DNA from: Tachypleus tridentatus
Lineage: Eukaryota; Arthropoda; Merostomata; Xiphosura; Limulidae
Length of the DNA stretch: 64,000 nt
Assembly (NCBI RefSeq): GCF_004210375.1
Contig: NC_134834.1
Coordinates: 16,857,027-16,921,026 of the forward strand
Direction: 5' to 3'
This document shows, one piece after another, positions 61,001 through 64,000 of this stretch (its first letter is position 1; each line of letters begins with the position of its first letter). The notes below the pieces were generated by a model. It ran no database searches, was not told the DNA's origin, and was given only the letters and a program-made list of their open reading frames with translations. The position numbers and the translations under genes were made by a program.

Positions 61001-63912
61001 AGTAGCTGGGTGACTGTAAGACAGTAATGAAGACTCCATTGGACATTTAACTAGGAGCAGCTGGATGACTGTGAGACAGTAATGAAGACTACATTGGACA
61101 TTTAACTAGGAGTAGCTGGGTGACTGTGAGACAGTAATGAAGACTACATTGGACATTTAACTAGGAGCAGCTGGGTGACTGTGAGACAGTAATGAAGACT
61201 ACATTGGACATTTAACTAGGAGCAGCTGGGTGACTGTGAGAAAGTAATGGCGACTACATTGGACATTTAACTATGAGCAGCTGGGTAACTGTAAGACAGT
61301 AATGAAGACTCCATTGGACATTTAACTAGGAGCAGCTGGGTGACTGTGAAACAGTAATGGCGACTACATTGGACATTTAACTATGAGCAGCTGGGTAACT
61401 GTAAGACAGTAGTGAAGACTCCATTGGACATTTAACTAGGAGCAGCTGGGTGACTGTGAAACAGTAATGGCGACTACATTGGACATTTAACTAGGAGCAG
61501 CTGGGTGACTGTGAGAAAGTAATGGCGACTCCATTGGACATTTAACTAGGAGCAGCTGGGTGACTGTAAGACAGTAATGGCGACTACATTGGACATTTAA
61601 CTAGGAGCAGCTGGGTGACTGTGAAACAGTAATGGCGACTACATTGGACATTTAACTATGAGCAGCTGGGTAACTGTAAGACAGTAATGAAGACTACATT
61701 GGACATTTAACTATGAGCAGCTGGGTGACTGTGAAACAGTAATGGCGACTACATTGGACATTTAATTAAGAGCAGCTGGGTGACTGTGAAACAGTAATGG
61801 CGACTACATTGGACATTTAACTAAGAGCAGCTGGGTGACTGTGTGACAGTAATGGCGACTACATTGGATATTTAACTCAGGAGCAGCTGGGTGACTGTGT
61901 GACAGTAATGGCGACTACATTGGATATTTAACTCAGGAGCAGCTGTGTGACTTTGAGATAGTAAAGGCCGAGTTGCACTGACATTTCGGTCAAGTGAGCA
62001 ACAGACCTGTCTATCAAGAAACATTACAGACTCAAGAGAACTTGACATATATGTGATATGTCTCCATTTACATCTTGTTGATGTTACTTACAAGATGAAG
62101 TGCCTGTCTCAAATTTTGATTCTGGTATTTGGATCGTAGAAACGAACTAGATGTCAGCACCATACATGCATTTGACCTACTTACAAATTGTTTCACTTTC
62201 GATCCAAAATGGCGTCACGAAAAAGTTACAAAATGAAGAAGCATCAGAGTTTTATTTTGAACTTGGTTCGGAGTTGCCGTAGCAGCTGAAATACTTGGCA
62301 GTCAACAGGTTAAAGACTGGGGGCAGTGTAACACGCACAACTTAAATGTACATTAACTTGTCTATAATAAGTCCCGAAGTGTACTAAAACATGAAATTTG
62401 GCCGCTTCACGTTGAGACAAAAGTCGAAATTATATTTAAATTTCCTAAATACCTACCCTCCTTAGTGGTACAGTTGTATGTCTGCAGACTAACATCGCTA
62501 GAAATCGGGCTTCGATACCTGTGGTGAGCAAACCACAGATAGCTCATTGTGTAGCTTTGTGCTTAATTACCTACTAAGATAGTGTGACGGATTTACTACC
62601 ACACGTCTATTTTAATATCGATATTTGTTTAAGTTACATTTATATTTAAAAATGTACATAACTTATATTGTTAAATATGTATCGCGAAATTCCCGCCGAT
62701 TCACTAAATTTGTAGAAGATTCTTGAGTGTAAGAATCAACAATATATGTGTGTGTGTGTATATATGTAAACACTAGCTTATCGTCACTATTGTTGTGCAG
62801 GCTGTAATTTCTAGTAACTCTTCTCACGCTTATAAATATAACCAAGACGATGCACCAAGAGACAACATGTATTATTGGTTTGCTATAGTTGACATACTAT
62901 AAACCTGGAAAGCTATAACTGTGATTTACGCTTATTAATCGAAAAACTTTAGATATTTGTCCAGGAAAGTTTGTAGATTTCAAACATTACAAACCACTAA
63001 ACTTTAGCGAATGCACATTAGACATTAGTGTTTTTACGAATACATTATATAATTTTGGTGGCGAAAAACTTGACGCATGATAAACGCAGGGCAAGCTAGC
63101 TCCCTGTTAAGTGAATTGTACCTATAGCAACTCGAAATTAATTCGCTCATTGCGAACCACCAATAAGACATCAAGGAAGTTCCAGACCAGAAAGACGACT
63201 TGATATTCTTTGTAAGTTTGTAAATAAATTAATATTTGTTATTAGCGTCATTGTAAATTGTATTATTGTTTGCATATTAATATATATTTGTATTAAAAAA
63301 TAAACTGCGTTTATCAATACTGTTGGCAAATATAAACTGATATATTCCAGTATTTATTTAAATTCTAAATTTATATTATCATTTCACTTAGTTTCAAGCT
63401 ATTTCATATTGTAATACGTAACAAAACTCTTCAAAGTTTTGAGGCTTTTACCAAATCATTCAAGGAAAAATAGATCATTTGTCGTGTTAAAATATTTTCA
63501 TTTCAACTAACATATAAAAACGTACACAATAAGATTTACTAAGTTAAAGGTGTATGTGTGTGTTTTCATATAGCCAAGCCACATCGAGTCATCTCCTCAG
63601 CCCACCGAGGTGGAATCGAACCCCTTATTTTAGCGTTCTAAATTCGAAGACATACCGCTGTACTAGCGGGGTGGACACTAAGTTAAAGAAAACAGAGCGT
63701 CTACTATTTAAAACATTTTTACTTGTTCAACAACAAAACATTAATTTATCGATATAATTTAAATAATACATGAAAATAACGTTAATGAAGAAATAAGTGT
63801 TATCGACCTTCTGGAACCTTCTGTTTAGTACCACCTTACCTGAAGACCCATGGTCCAAATCATGAGAGACTCGTGGTTGTCAGCTGCCAAGACGTACACC
63901 TTGTTGTCGGAA
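15913..63912 (-). CDS. PH-domain/coiled-coil protein, TBC1D2 (Armus)-like Rab GAP, N-terminal and middle part (gene-level entry)
   Basis: Eight minus-strand exons join with matching phases: 63912-63840, 52524-52417, 39943-39778, 34739-34295, 26877-26782, 24992-23982, 21682-21533 and 16043-15913. In order they encode the end of a PH domain (VYVLAADNHESLMIW), a polar linker, an acidic Ser-rich stretch of about 100 residues, and coiled coil (RLEELEADL, SEKDQLIRDLHDRIRELEHK, LQNLNRFLNEEVMKLSHLL, LFELQEEIEQFERDY). The order, PH then coiled coil, and the FLNxE motif fit the TBC1D2 family, whose C-terminal TBC domain stimulates GTP hydrolysis by Rab7-type GTPases on endosomes. The TBC domain itself is not visible and would lie beyond the gap. 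The PH start lies outside the window to the right. MPRIP/outspread-type PH-coil proteins are an alternative that I find less fitting. The exon chain is well supported; the family name is moderate. Confidence 0.55.
16087..20443. repeat. 30-bp minisatellite, about 145 copies
   Basis: 4.4 kb of a 30-bp unit with core AACGATTCACCTGTTACATA followed by CCATCC and a variable TAGT/TAGC/TAAC/TGGT. From about 18600 to 20443 the period is almost perfectly 30. From 16087 to about 18600 it is full of short insertions and deletions (extra G, GC or missing bases). It lies in the intron between the exons at 16043 and 21533. Confidence 0.97.
20585..20912 (+). mobile_element. Chimeric SINE: SINE-A head and body with a different 3' tail
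   Basis: The SINE-A head and body run from GGCCTGGCATGGCC to about AAATTAGGGTCGGCTC (20815). The usual tail is replaced by a segment with GAATCCGCAAGCGATTGCGG and ATGGAATCTAATGGTGATAA, ending in ACTAACTAAC. Exact 12-bp direct repeats AACTTTACGTCT at 20573-20584 and 20913-20924 bound the whole, showing that head and new tail inserted as one unit. The surrounding sequence is itself a diverged duplication of about 60 bp. Confidence 0.8.
20925..21532. other. Intron of the TBC1D2-like gene
   Basis: AT-rich. It repeats once more the AACTACCAGTAACTTTACGT segment that flanks the SINE. Nothing else is recognised. Confidence 0.45.
21533..21682 (-). CDS. TBC1D2-like exon: FLNEE coiled coil
   Basis: 150 nt, phase 2 in and out. 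Acceptor TTATGTAG before 21682 and donor GTAAGT after 21533. It encodes HSSNQKTTSAQRFQEKC, RILQNLNRFLNEEVMKLSHL and LNEERNHSERQH. The segment resembles the TQNxFLNxEIxxL coil of TBC1D2A/B. Length is an exact multiple of three, with splice phases matching both neighbours. Confidence 0.75.
21683..22950. other. Intron of the TBC1D2-like gene
   Basis: AT-rich intron holding one old, diverged SINE at 22152-22402 and otherwise nothing that I recognise. Confidence 0.45.
22152..22402 (+). mobile_element. SINE-A relative, diverged
   Basis: The tRNA-like head TTTGGTGGTTAGGGTGTTCG and AAATTCGAATCCCATCACG are followed by a body with TTTCAGCC..GCGTTATAATG, ACTGCCTTCCCTAAAG and AGCCCTCGAGCAGCTTCGCG. It differs from the standard copies at many sites and may be an older subfamily. 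Confidence 0.7.
22951..23221 (+). mobile_element. SINE-A, left arm of an inverted pair
   Basis: Nearly complete copy from CCTGGCATGGCCAAGAG to the tail AAATTAAGAGAAACAAAAC. It abuts a second copy in the opposite orientation, tail to tail. Confidence 0.9.
23222..23459 (-). mobile_element. SINE-A, right arm of an inverted pair
   Basis: Minus-strand copy lacking its last bases. It begins at GTGCTAGCCGTTCCTAATTC and ends at the head TTGGCCATGCCAGGCC. Together with the neighbour it makes a foldback with arms of about 230 bp and a very short loop. Confidence 0.9.
23609..23669 (+). mobile_element. SINE-A tail fragment
   Basis: Only the 3' end is present: GGACGGCTAGTGCAGTTAGC, AAGTAGCTTTGCGCGAAATT and CAAACCAAACAAA. 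Confidence 0.75.
23982..24827. repeat. 66-bp tandem repeat, 13 apparently identical copies
   Basis: Unit of 66 bp with GAGTTCTTAGAGTTACAATA, AGCACAGAACTATTACCC and AACTCTCTACATGCTATTG. I see no substitution between copies by eye, unlike the other arrays in this window. This implies very recent amplification, homogenisation, or an assembly artefact. Confidence 0.95.
23982..24992 (-). CDS. TBC1D2-like exon with an in-frame 66-bp tandem repeat
   Basis: Acceptor TTCTTTTAG before 24992. The phase 2 entry continues RLEELEADLM of the previous exon as TKCELAKALNREAGCK, SEKDQLIRDLHDRIRELEHK and DIWYETKVVQFEDN, a coiled coil. The frame then runs through 12 full copies and one partial copy of a 22-residue unit beginning RELGNSSV and ending THESTIAC. 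After the last THE the sequence GA-GTGAAA gives a donor in phase 2, exactly what the next exon (21682) needs. GT sites inside the unit either give the wrong phase or are poor donors (GTCTAC). So the array is probably coding, unless splicing uses a site that I have not seen. Without the expansion the exon would be about 225 nt. Confidence 0.65.
24993..26243. other. Intron of the TBC1D2-like gene
   Basis: AT-rich intron. Apart from a four-copy 33-bp repeat at 25587-25722 and a nearby duplicated GCCGTT..TCAACGCTA motif (25765-25815), nothing is recognised. Confidence 0.5.
25587..25722. repeat. 33-bp tandem repeat, 4 copies
   Basis: Unit CATTTCAATTAGGCGTAAAT followed by ACCCAACGTTAAT, period 33, with a C-T difference (GGCGTA/GGCTTA) and ATT/AAT differences. 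Confidence 0.92.
26244..26521 (+). mobile_element. SINE-A with target-site duplication
   Basis: Full-length copy: ACACGGCCAGGTGAGTTAAG head, GTGGGTTCGAATCCCCGTCG B-box, standard body and A-rich tail. Flanked by the exact 11-bp repeat CCAAGAGCCCG at 26233-26243 and 26522-26532. Confidence 0.92.
26782..26877 (-). CDS. TBC1D2-like exon: start of coiled coil
   Basis: 96 nt, phase 2 in and out, donor GTAAGT after 26782. It encodes SVSGTSVSSDSAMGHSE and DHSVRLEELEADL. The acceptor used (ATCGACAG before 26877) has a weak pyrimidine tract, but an upstream AG would put TGA in frame. Junctions to the exons at 34295 and 24992 both fit. Confidence 0.7.
27261..27288. repeat. (AT)n microsatellite
   Basis: About 13 AT dinucleotides in a row, in an intron. 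Confidence 0.95.
27397..27950. repeat. 35-bp minisatellite, about 15 copies
   Basis: Unit of 35 bp: AATTTATCTAACTACACAGG followed by TAGATGTTATAAATT, with GTTAT/GTTGT/GATAT variants. The last copy is diverged (GACAACACAAGTAGATG). Confidence 0.95.
28497..29494 (+). pseudogene. Tc1-like transposase remnant
   Basis: ATG at 28497 opens an HTH-containing N-terminus (LSVGQRVCIKDLCDAGWTLQ, GRGRTP) that stops at 28692. Matching pieces follow in shifted frames: YLCLCSLQNRRKTATDLKHE, the first catalytic motif VLWTDESKFGAFGS (about 28960), a second near 29190 (DNDPKNSS after one shift), then SLNLNPAG and VWDLID where active copies have the third acidic residue, and a C-terminus LYESVSETFG and TVTKAKEGHTT-like. 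Several stops and frameshifts make it non-functional. I could not identify terminal inverted repeats. It sits in an intron of the minus-strand gene. Confidence 0.88.
29735..33405. repeat. 67-bp minisatellite, about 55 copies
   Basis: 3.7 kb of a 67-bp unit: TAACTAGGTAACACATACCT, GTTGAATAATGTAACCAAAG, ATACATTTGTGGTAAATCAT and GGATTGG. Variant sites (ACAGTAAATC, TTAACATGTACC, AGTAACTCATGG) recur in runs of several units, so multi-unit blocks were copied. The first five copies (ACACATTTACAG, AATCGTGAATT) form a homogeneous subgroup. Confidence 0.97.
33715..33775 (+). mobile_element. SINE-B fragment
   Basis: GTATGTTGTTTATCACGCTT, then CCGGTGTTCGATCCCCGCAG and TGGGCACATCACTGATAG. It resembles the middle of SINE-B copies. 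Short and diverged. Confidence 0.5.
33786..34076 (+). mobile_element. SINE-A copy
   Basis: Head CATGACCCGGAATGGCCAGG, B-box GGATTCGAATCTCCGTC, standard body and a tail of AAAAAAACAAACAAACA. No clear target duplication was found. Confidence 0.88.
34295..34739 (-). CDS. TBC1D2-like exon: acidic, Ser/Asn-rich linker
   Basis: 445 nt, acceptor TTTGTTTCAG before 34739, donor GTGAGT after 34295, phase 1 in and 2 out. It encodes SFLRLTPLVQSSDHSEEDEQ, then a stretch rich in Glu, Asp, Ser and Asn (NNNDSRRGSLERYTKNSDE), and ends with FIFSADRVTVLKKINSGSHK and RDFDRTG. The first 110 or so residues look disordered, and RRGSLERY could be a phosphorylation site (inference). Phases fit the exons at 39778 and 26877. 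Confidence 0.78.
34935..35080. repeat. Two-copy tandem duplication of about 72 bp
   Basis: The block CCCCTTATGTTACTTCCCGT ... CACAGAGATTCTTGTGGGTT occurs twice in a row with a few differences. Confidence 0.85.
35096..35187 (-). mobile_element. SINE-B, minus strand
   Basis: Reads AATGAGCTATCTGTGCTCTT, CCCACAACGAAACCCGGTGT and CCAGCATTGTAAGGCTG, the reverse of the SINE-B layout seen elsewhere. Truncated at both ends. Confidence 0.6.
35191..35437 (+). mobile_element. Inverted-repeat MITE, 3' fragment
   Basis: Shares GTATCTCAGAACGGCTG, GGTATTAACA, TTTCGATCTTTCTAGGTCAT and TTCAGGTTAACAAA with the copy at 7239. It continues about 150 bp further and ends at AGTGGGTTTCTCGTCATC, the inverse of that copy's start. 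Confidence 0.62.
35728..35992 (+). mobile_element. SINE-A copy
   Basis: Head TCTGGCATGGCCAGGTGGGT, B-box GCGGGTTCGAATCCCCGTCG, standard body ending GCCAAGCGCGAAATTAAAAA. Confidence 0.9.
36137..36245 (+). mobile_element. SINE-B copy
   Basis: The best-preserved SINE-B here: AGCGGTATGTCTCCGGATTT, ACAGCGCTAAAATCAGGGG, TTCGATACCCCTCGGTGGGC, TCAGCAGATAGC and TGTGGCTTTGCTCTGAGAAA. Confidence 0.78.
36311..36562 (+). mobile_element. SINE-A copy, head truncated
   Basis: Starts GATGGTTCGGGCGCTCGACT with CGCAATCC in place of CGTAATCC. The B-box GCGGGTACGAATCTCCGTC is mutated, followed by the standard body to CTTTGCACGAAATTCGAACC. Confidence 0.82.
36600..37025. other. Intron, no recognised feature
   Basis: AT-rich stretch between two SINEs in the intron of the minus-strand gene. 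Confidence 0.45.
37026..37302 (-). mobile_element. SINE-A, minus strand
   Basis: Tail GTTTGTTTGTTTCGATTTTC at the left, body GGGCTACTCTTTTACCAACG, AATAGTGGGATTGAC, and the diverged head CTGGCTATACCGAACC at the right. Confidence 0.88.
37739..38189 (+). mobile_element. hAT-type MITE, copy 2, with 8-bp target duplication
   Basis: 451 bp, closely similar to the copy at 13243-13699 along its whole length. Ends CATGGGCGTAGA and TCTACGCCCCTG, flanked by the perfect 8-bp duplication CCAGTATT (37731-37738 and 38190-38197). Confidence 0.93.
38198..39494. other. Intron, no recognised feature
   Basis: 1.3 kb of AT-rich intron without recognised exon, SINE or array. Confidence 0.5.
39495..39535 (+). mobile_element. 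SINE-B head fragment
   Basis: CCCCTAGTGGCACGATGGTA and TGTCTACGGGCTTATA match the SINE-B head (compare CCTTAGTGGTACAGTTGTAT at 62465). Very short. Confidence 0.45.
39778..39943 (-). CDS. TBC1D2-like exon: basic linker
   Basis: 166 nt, acceptor TTTCCTTTCTTAG before 39943, donor GTGATT after 39778, phase 0 in and 1 out. It encodes SDQEMQAMIRRAQNAEGKTK, IFRTRSLQLPSKPSVQKSP and SLLSTAGNLWVDKPEK. RTRSLQLP is a candidate basophilic phosphorylation motif (inference). Phases fit both neighbours. Confidence 0.75.
39960..40699. other. Intron, no recognised feature
   Basis: AT-rich. A 123-codon open frame on the plus strand (40169-40540) has no recognisable domain and I take it as chance. Confidence 0.45.
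40700..52315. repeat. 39-bp minisatellite array of 11.6 kb, about 290 units
   Basis: The basic unit is TTACTTTAGGAAACAAAAGA followed by CGAGTTGTTACAGCTTGGT (39 bp). Variants include TTACTTAGG (38 bp), an inserted TAGTTGTTACAGCTTGGT, AAATACGAG, GAGATGTTAC, ACTAGTTGTTACAACTTGAT and CACCTTGG. Variants are ordered in multi-unit blocks, some repeated (for example a 685-bp block at 46007 and 46692). The left end (40700-40886) is inverted relative to the rest. The last 2 kb (50980-52315) is the most regular. Open frames of up to 512 codons on both strands arise because 39 is a multiple of three. It fills almost the whole intron between the exons at 39943 and 52417. Confidence 0.97.
52417..52524 (-). 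CDS. TBC1D2-like exon after the PH domain
   Basis: 108 nt (36 codons), phase 0 in and out. The acceptor ATGACGTAATATAG before 52524 is preceded by the pyrimidine stretch TTTCTGTTTCTTTTC, and the donor GTAAGT follows 52417. It encodes RNRDVALSRLSSMVSGDDV, PACSKNNQSQRRKESLP. Both neighbouring exons end or start in phase 0, as required. A small exon without a recognised domain. Confidence 0.68.
52571..52715. repeat. 29-bp tandem repeat, 5 copies
   Basis: Unit CTACATTCATAAATAGTCCC plus GGATATTAT, period 29, with TCCC/TACC differences. It lies just upstream of the exon at 52524 on the minus strand. Confidence 0.93.
52744..52794 (-). mobile_element. SINE-A head fragment
   Basis: Only the tRNA-like head is present: CAGATTACGAGTCGATTGCT, TTAACCACCTGGTCATGCCA, GGCC. 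Confidence 0.75.
52800..53452. other. Intron with a diverged SINE-B-like stretch
   Basis: AT-rich. Around 53187-53308, TTTGTTTGTTTCTTCAAGCA, CAAAGATACAACATAGGACA and CGCTGAGTCACCTCCAC vaguely recall a minus-strand SINE-B. Nothing else is seen. Confidence 0.35.
53453..53705. repeat. 28-bp tandem repeat, 9 copies
   Basis: Unit GTGGTACCTGAGTACGTGAC plus ACCCACAA, period 27-29, moderately diverged. Confidence 0.92.
53972..53989. repeat. (AC)n microsatellite
   Basis: Nine AC dinucleotides in a row. Confidence 0.9.
54060..54186 (-). mobile_element. SINE-B, minus strand
   Basis: AATTAAGCACAAAGCTACAC, AGTGAGCTATCTGTGCTCTG, CCCACCACGGGTATCGAAAC, CCGGTTTTTAGCG, GCAGACATACCGCTGAGCCA and CTGGAGGGC: a complete reversed SINE-B. 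Confidence 0.78.
54225..55163. repeat. 91-bp minisatellite, about 10 copies
   Basis: Unit of 91 bp (97 when it has ATAATAAATCCC): AAATATAACCTCATACTTGA, TCCAGCTGGTGGTCCCATAA, CAGAATAAAACATGGATCCC, ATACATTGCTGTCTTCCTCA, CTTTGGTGTTT. The long and short versions are interleaved. Confidence 0.95.
55209..55473 (+). mobile_element. SINE-A, head truncated, with near-perfect target duplication
   Basis: Starts GGCCAGGTGGTTAAGGCACT, standard body, ends TTTGCACGAAATTCAAACC. Flanks CACTATTTTTATG (55196-55208) and CACTACTTTTATG (55474-55486) differ at one base. Confidence 0.88.
55490..57002. other. Intron, largely featureless
   Basis: 1.5 kb of intron without SINE or array. A block at 56321-56474 is richer in promoter-like motifs and is listed separately. 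A 60-codon minus-strand frame at 56291-56473 has no recognised domain. Confidence 0.45.
56321..56474. promoter_or_regulatory. Possible regulatory block: CRE palindrome and CCAAT boxes
   Basis: Contains the full palindromic CRE TGACGTCA at 56332-56339, an inverted CCAAT (ATTGG) at 56321 and a CCAAT at 56470-56474. Together they could be an intronic enhancer or an alternative promoter of the minus-strand gene. There is no direct support. Confidence 0.2.
57003..57260 (+). mobile_element. SINE-A copy
   Basis: Head CCCCGGTATGGCCAGGTGGT, B-box GCGGGTTCGAATCCCAGCC. The body lacks part of the ATTCGTTGG region (CTACTAAAAGAGTAGCCC) and ends GAGCGAAATTCAAAAGG. Confidence 0.9.
57340..57608 (+). mobile_element. 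SINE-A copy
   Basis: Head truncated at TCCCAGGTGAGTTAAGGCGT, B-box GCGGGTTCGAATCCCCGTTG, full body and tail CAAATTCAAAACAAAC. It lies in the same orientation 80 bp after another copy. Confidence 0.9.
57765..57870 (+). mobile_element. SINE-B, diverged
   Basis: CCCCCTTCCTAGTGCTCAGC, GGTGGTAAGTCTGAAGGCTT and a degenerate B-box region TTGATATCGGTGTTGGGCAA. Confidence 0.55.
58290..61975. repeat. 55-bp minisatellite, about 67 copies
   Basis: 3.7 kb of the unit ACTACATTGGACATTTAACT, AGGAGCAGCTGGGTGACTGT, GAGACAGTAATGGCG (or TGAAG). Runs of variants recur. A rare combination (CTTGGAGCAGCTAGATG followed by CACTGGGCATTT and GCAACTGG) occurs at about 59786 and again at about 60831, 1045 bp later, or 19 units. 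It is in the intron between the exons at 63840 and 52524. Confidence 0.97.
61976..62454. other. Intron, no secure feature
   Basis: A minus-strand GTAAGT at about 62090 follows a 55-nt open stretch, but its phase does not fit between the neighbouring exons, so I do not call an exon. Confidence 0.4.
62455..62575 (+). mobile_element. SINE-B copy
   Basis: CCTCCTTAGTGGTACAGTTG, TATGTCTGCAGACTAACATC, CGGGCTTCGATACCTGTGGT, GAGC and CAGATAGCTCATTGTGTAGC, TTTGTGCTTAATTA. Confidence 0.75.
62580..63555. other. Intron, no recognised feature
   Basis: AT-rich, about 1 kb, with a short (GT)n/(TA)n patch at 62745-62765. Confidence 0.5.
63560..63676 (-). mobile_element. SINE-B, minus strand
   Basis: Reads ATAGCCAAGCCACATCGAGT, CAGCCCACCGAGGTGGAATC, GAACCCCTTATTTTAGCG and GAAGACATACCGCTGTACTA, the reverse of the SINE-B layout. 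Confidence 0.75.
63840..63912 (-). CDS. TBC1D2-like exon: C-terminal part of PH domain
   Basis: 73 nt, acceptor TTTACGTAG before 63912, donor GTAAGG after 63840, phase 2 in and 0 out. It encodes SDNKVYVLAADNHESLMIW and TMGLQ. The pattern of a beta strand (VYVLAAD), then a helix with an invariant Trp (MIWTMGLQ), is the end of a PH domain. In TBC1D2 the PH domain is near the N-terminus, and the earlier exons must lie to the right of the window. Confidence 0.75.
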
Positions 63913-64000
63913 CTACGTAAACAAACGCTATGTAAATTGATAGTAAATACAATGTAGTATTGCAATAAAAATAAACAACTAAATCAATCTTCTTAAAAGT

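Noticed and set aside
62040-62160. Extra minus-strand exon with donor GTAAGT
   Set aside because: The 55-nt open stretch between CATCTAG and GTAAGT would leave phase 1 while both neighbouring exons require phase 0.

Overview
This window is animal nuclear DNA: AT-rich, with spliced genes, GT-AG introns, tRNA-derived SINEs and degenerate mariner/Tc1/hAT elements. From memory, the dominant SINE (tRNA-like head with a GGGTTCGAATCC-type B box, body with CCCACTATTCGTTGG and TAGCTGCCTTCCCTCTAG, AAAC-rich tail) is the one typical of horseshoe crab sequences (Limulus/Tachypleus). A chelicerate, most likely a horseshoe crab, is therefore my best guess, but it is a recollection and not a search result.

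Two protein-coding genes can be assembled by hand from exons whose splice phases fit. On the + strand, positions 2331-14770 hold the last ten exons of a KIBRA/WWC gene (Hippo pathway scaffold): the end of the C2 domain, a long linker, the TSLDL coiled coil and the conserved REKMAFFTR C-terminus with its stop. On the - strand, positions 63912 down to 15913 hold eight exons of a long gene with the end of a PH domain, a low-complexity acidic/serine linker and a coiled coil, best matched to the TBC1D2 (Armus) Rab-GAP family. Its TBC catalytic domain is not visible. It should lie beyond 15913, where there is a 500-N assembly gap. The two genes converge tail to tail on that gap.

The introns are full of tandem repeats: at least twelve unrelated minisatellites (units of 28, 29, 30, 33, 35, 39, 39, 55, 55, 66, 67 and 91 bp) plus a two-copy duplication cover roughly 27 kb, about 42 percent of the window. 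The largest is an 11.6-kb array of 39-bp units at 40.7-52.3 kb. The most striking is a 66-bp repeat at 24 kb: its 13 copies (the last partial) look identical, keep the frame of a TBC1D2-like coding exon, and end at a donor whose phase matches the next exon. It could therefore add about 280 residues to the protein.

Other features are about 14 SINE-A copies (several with target-site duplications), about 10 copies or fragments of a second tRNA-like SINE, two hAT-type MITEs with perfect 8-bp duplications, two halves of another inverted-repeat element, one mariner with an internal minisatellite, and one Tc1 remnant. Single-base frameshifts in three otherwise good exons, two of them in homopolymers, and an indel-ridden stretch of repeat beside the gap suggest a long-read assembly with residual errors.
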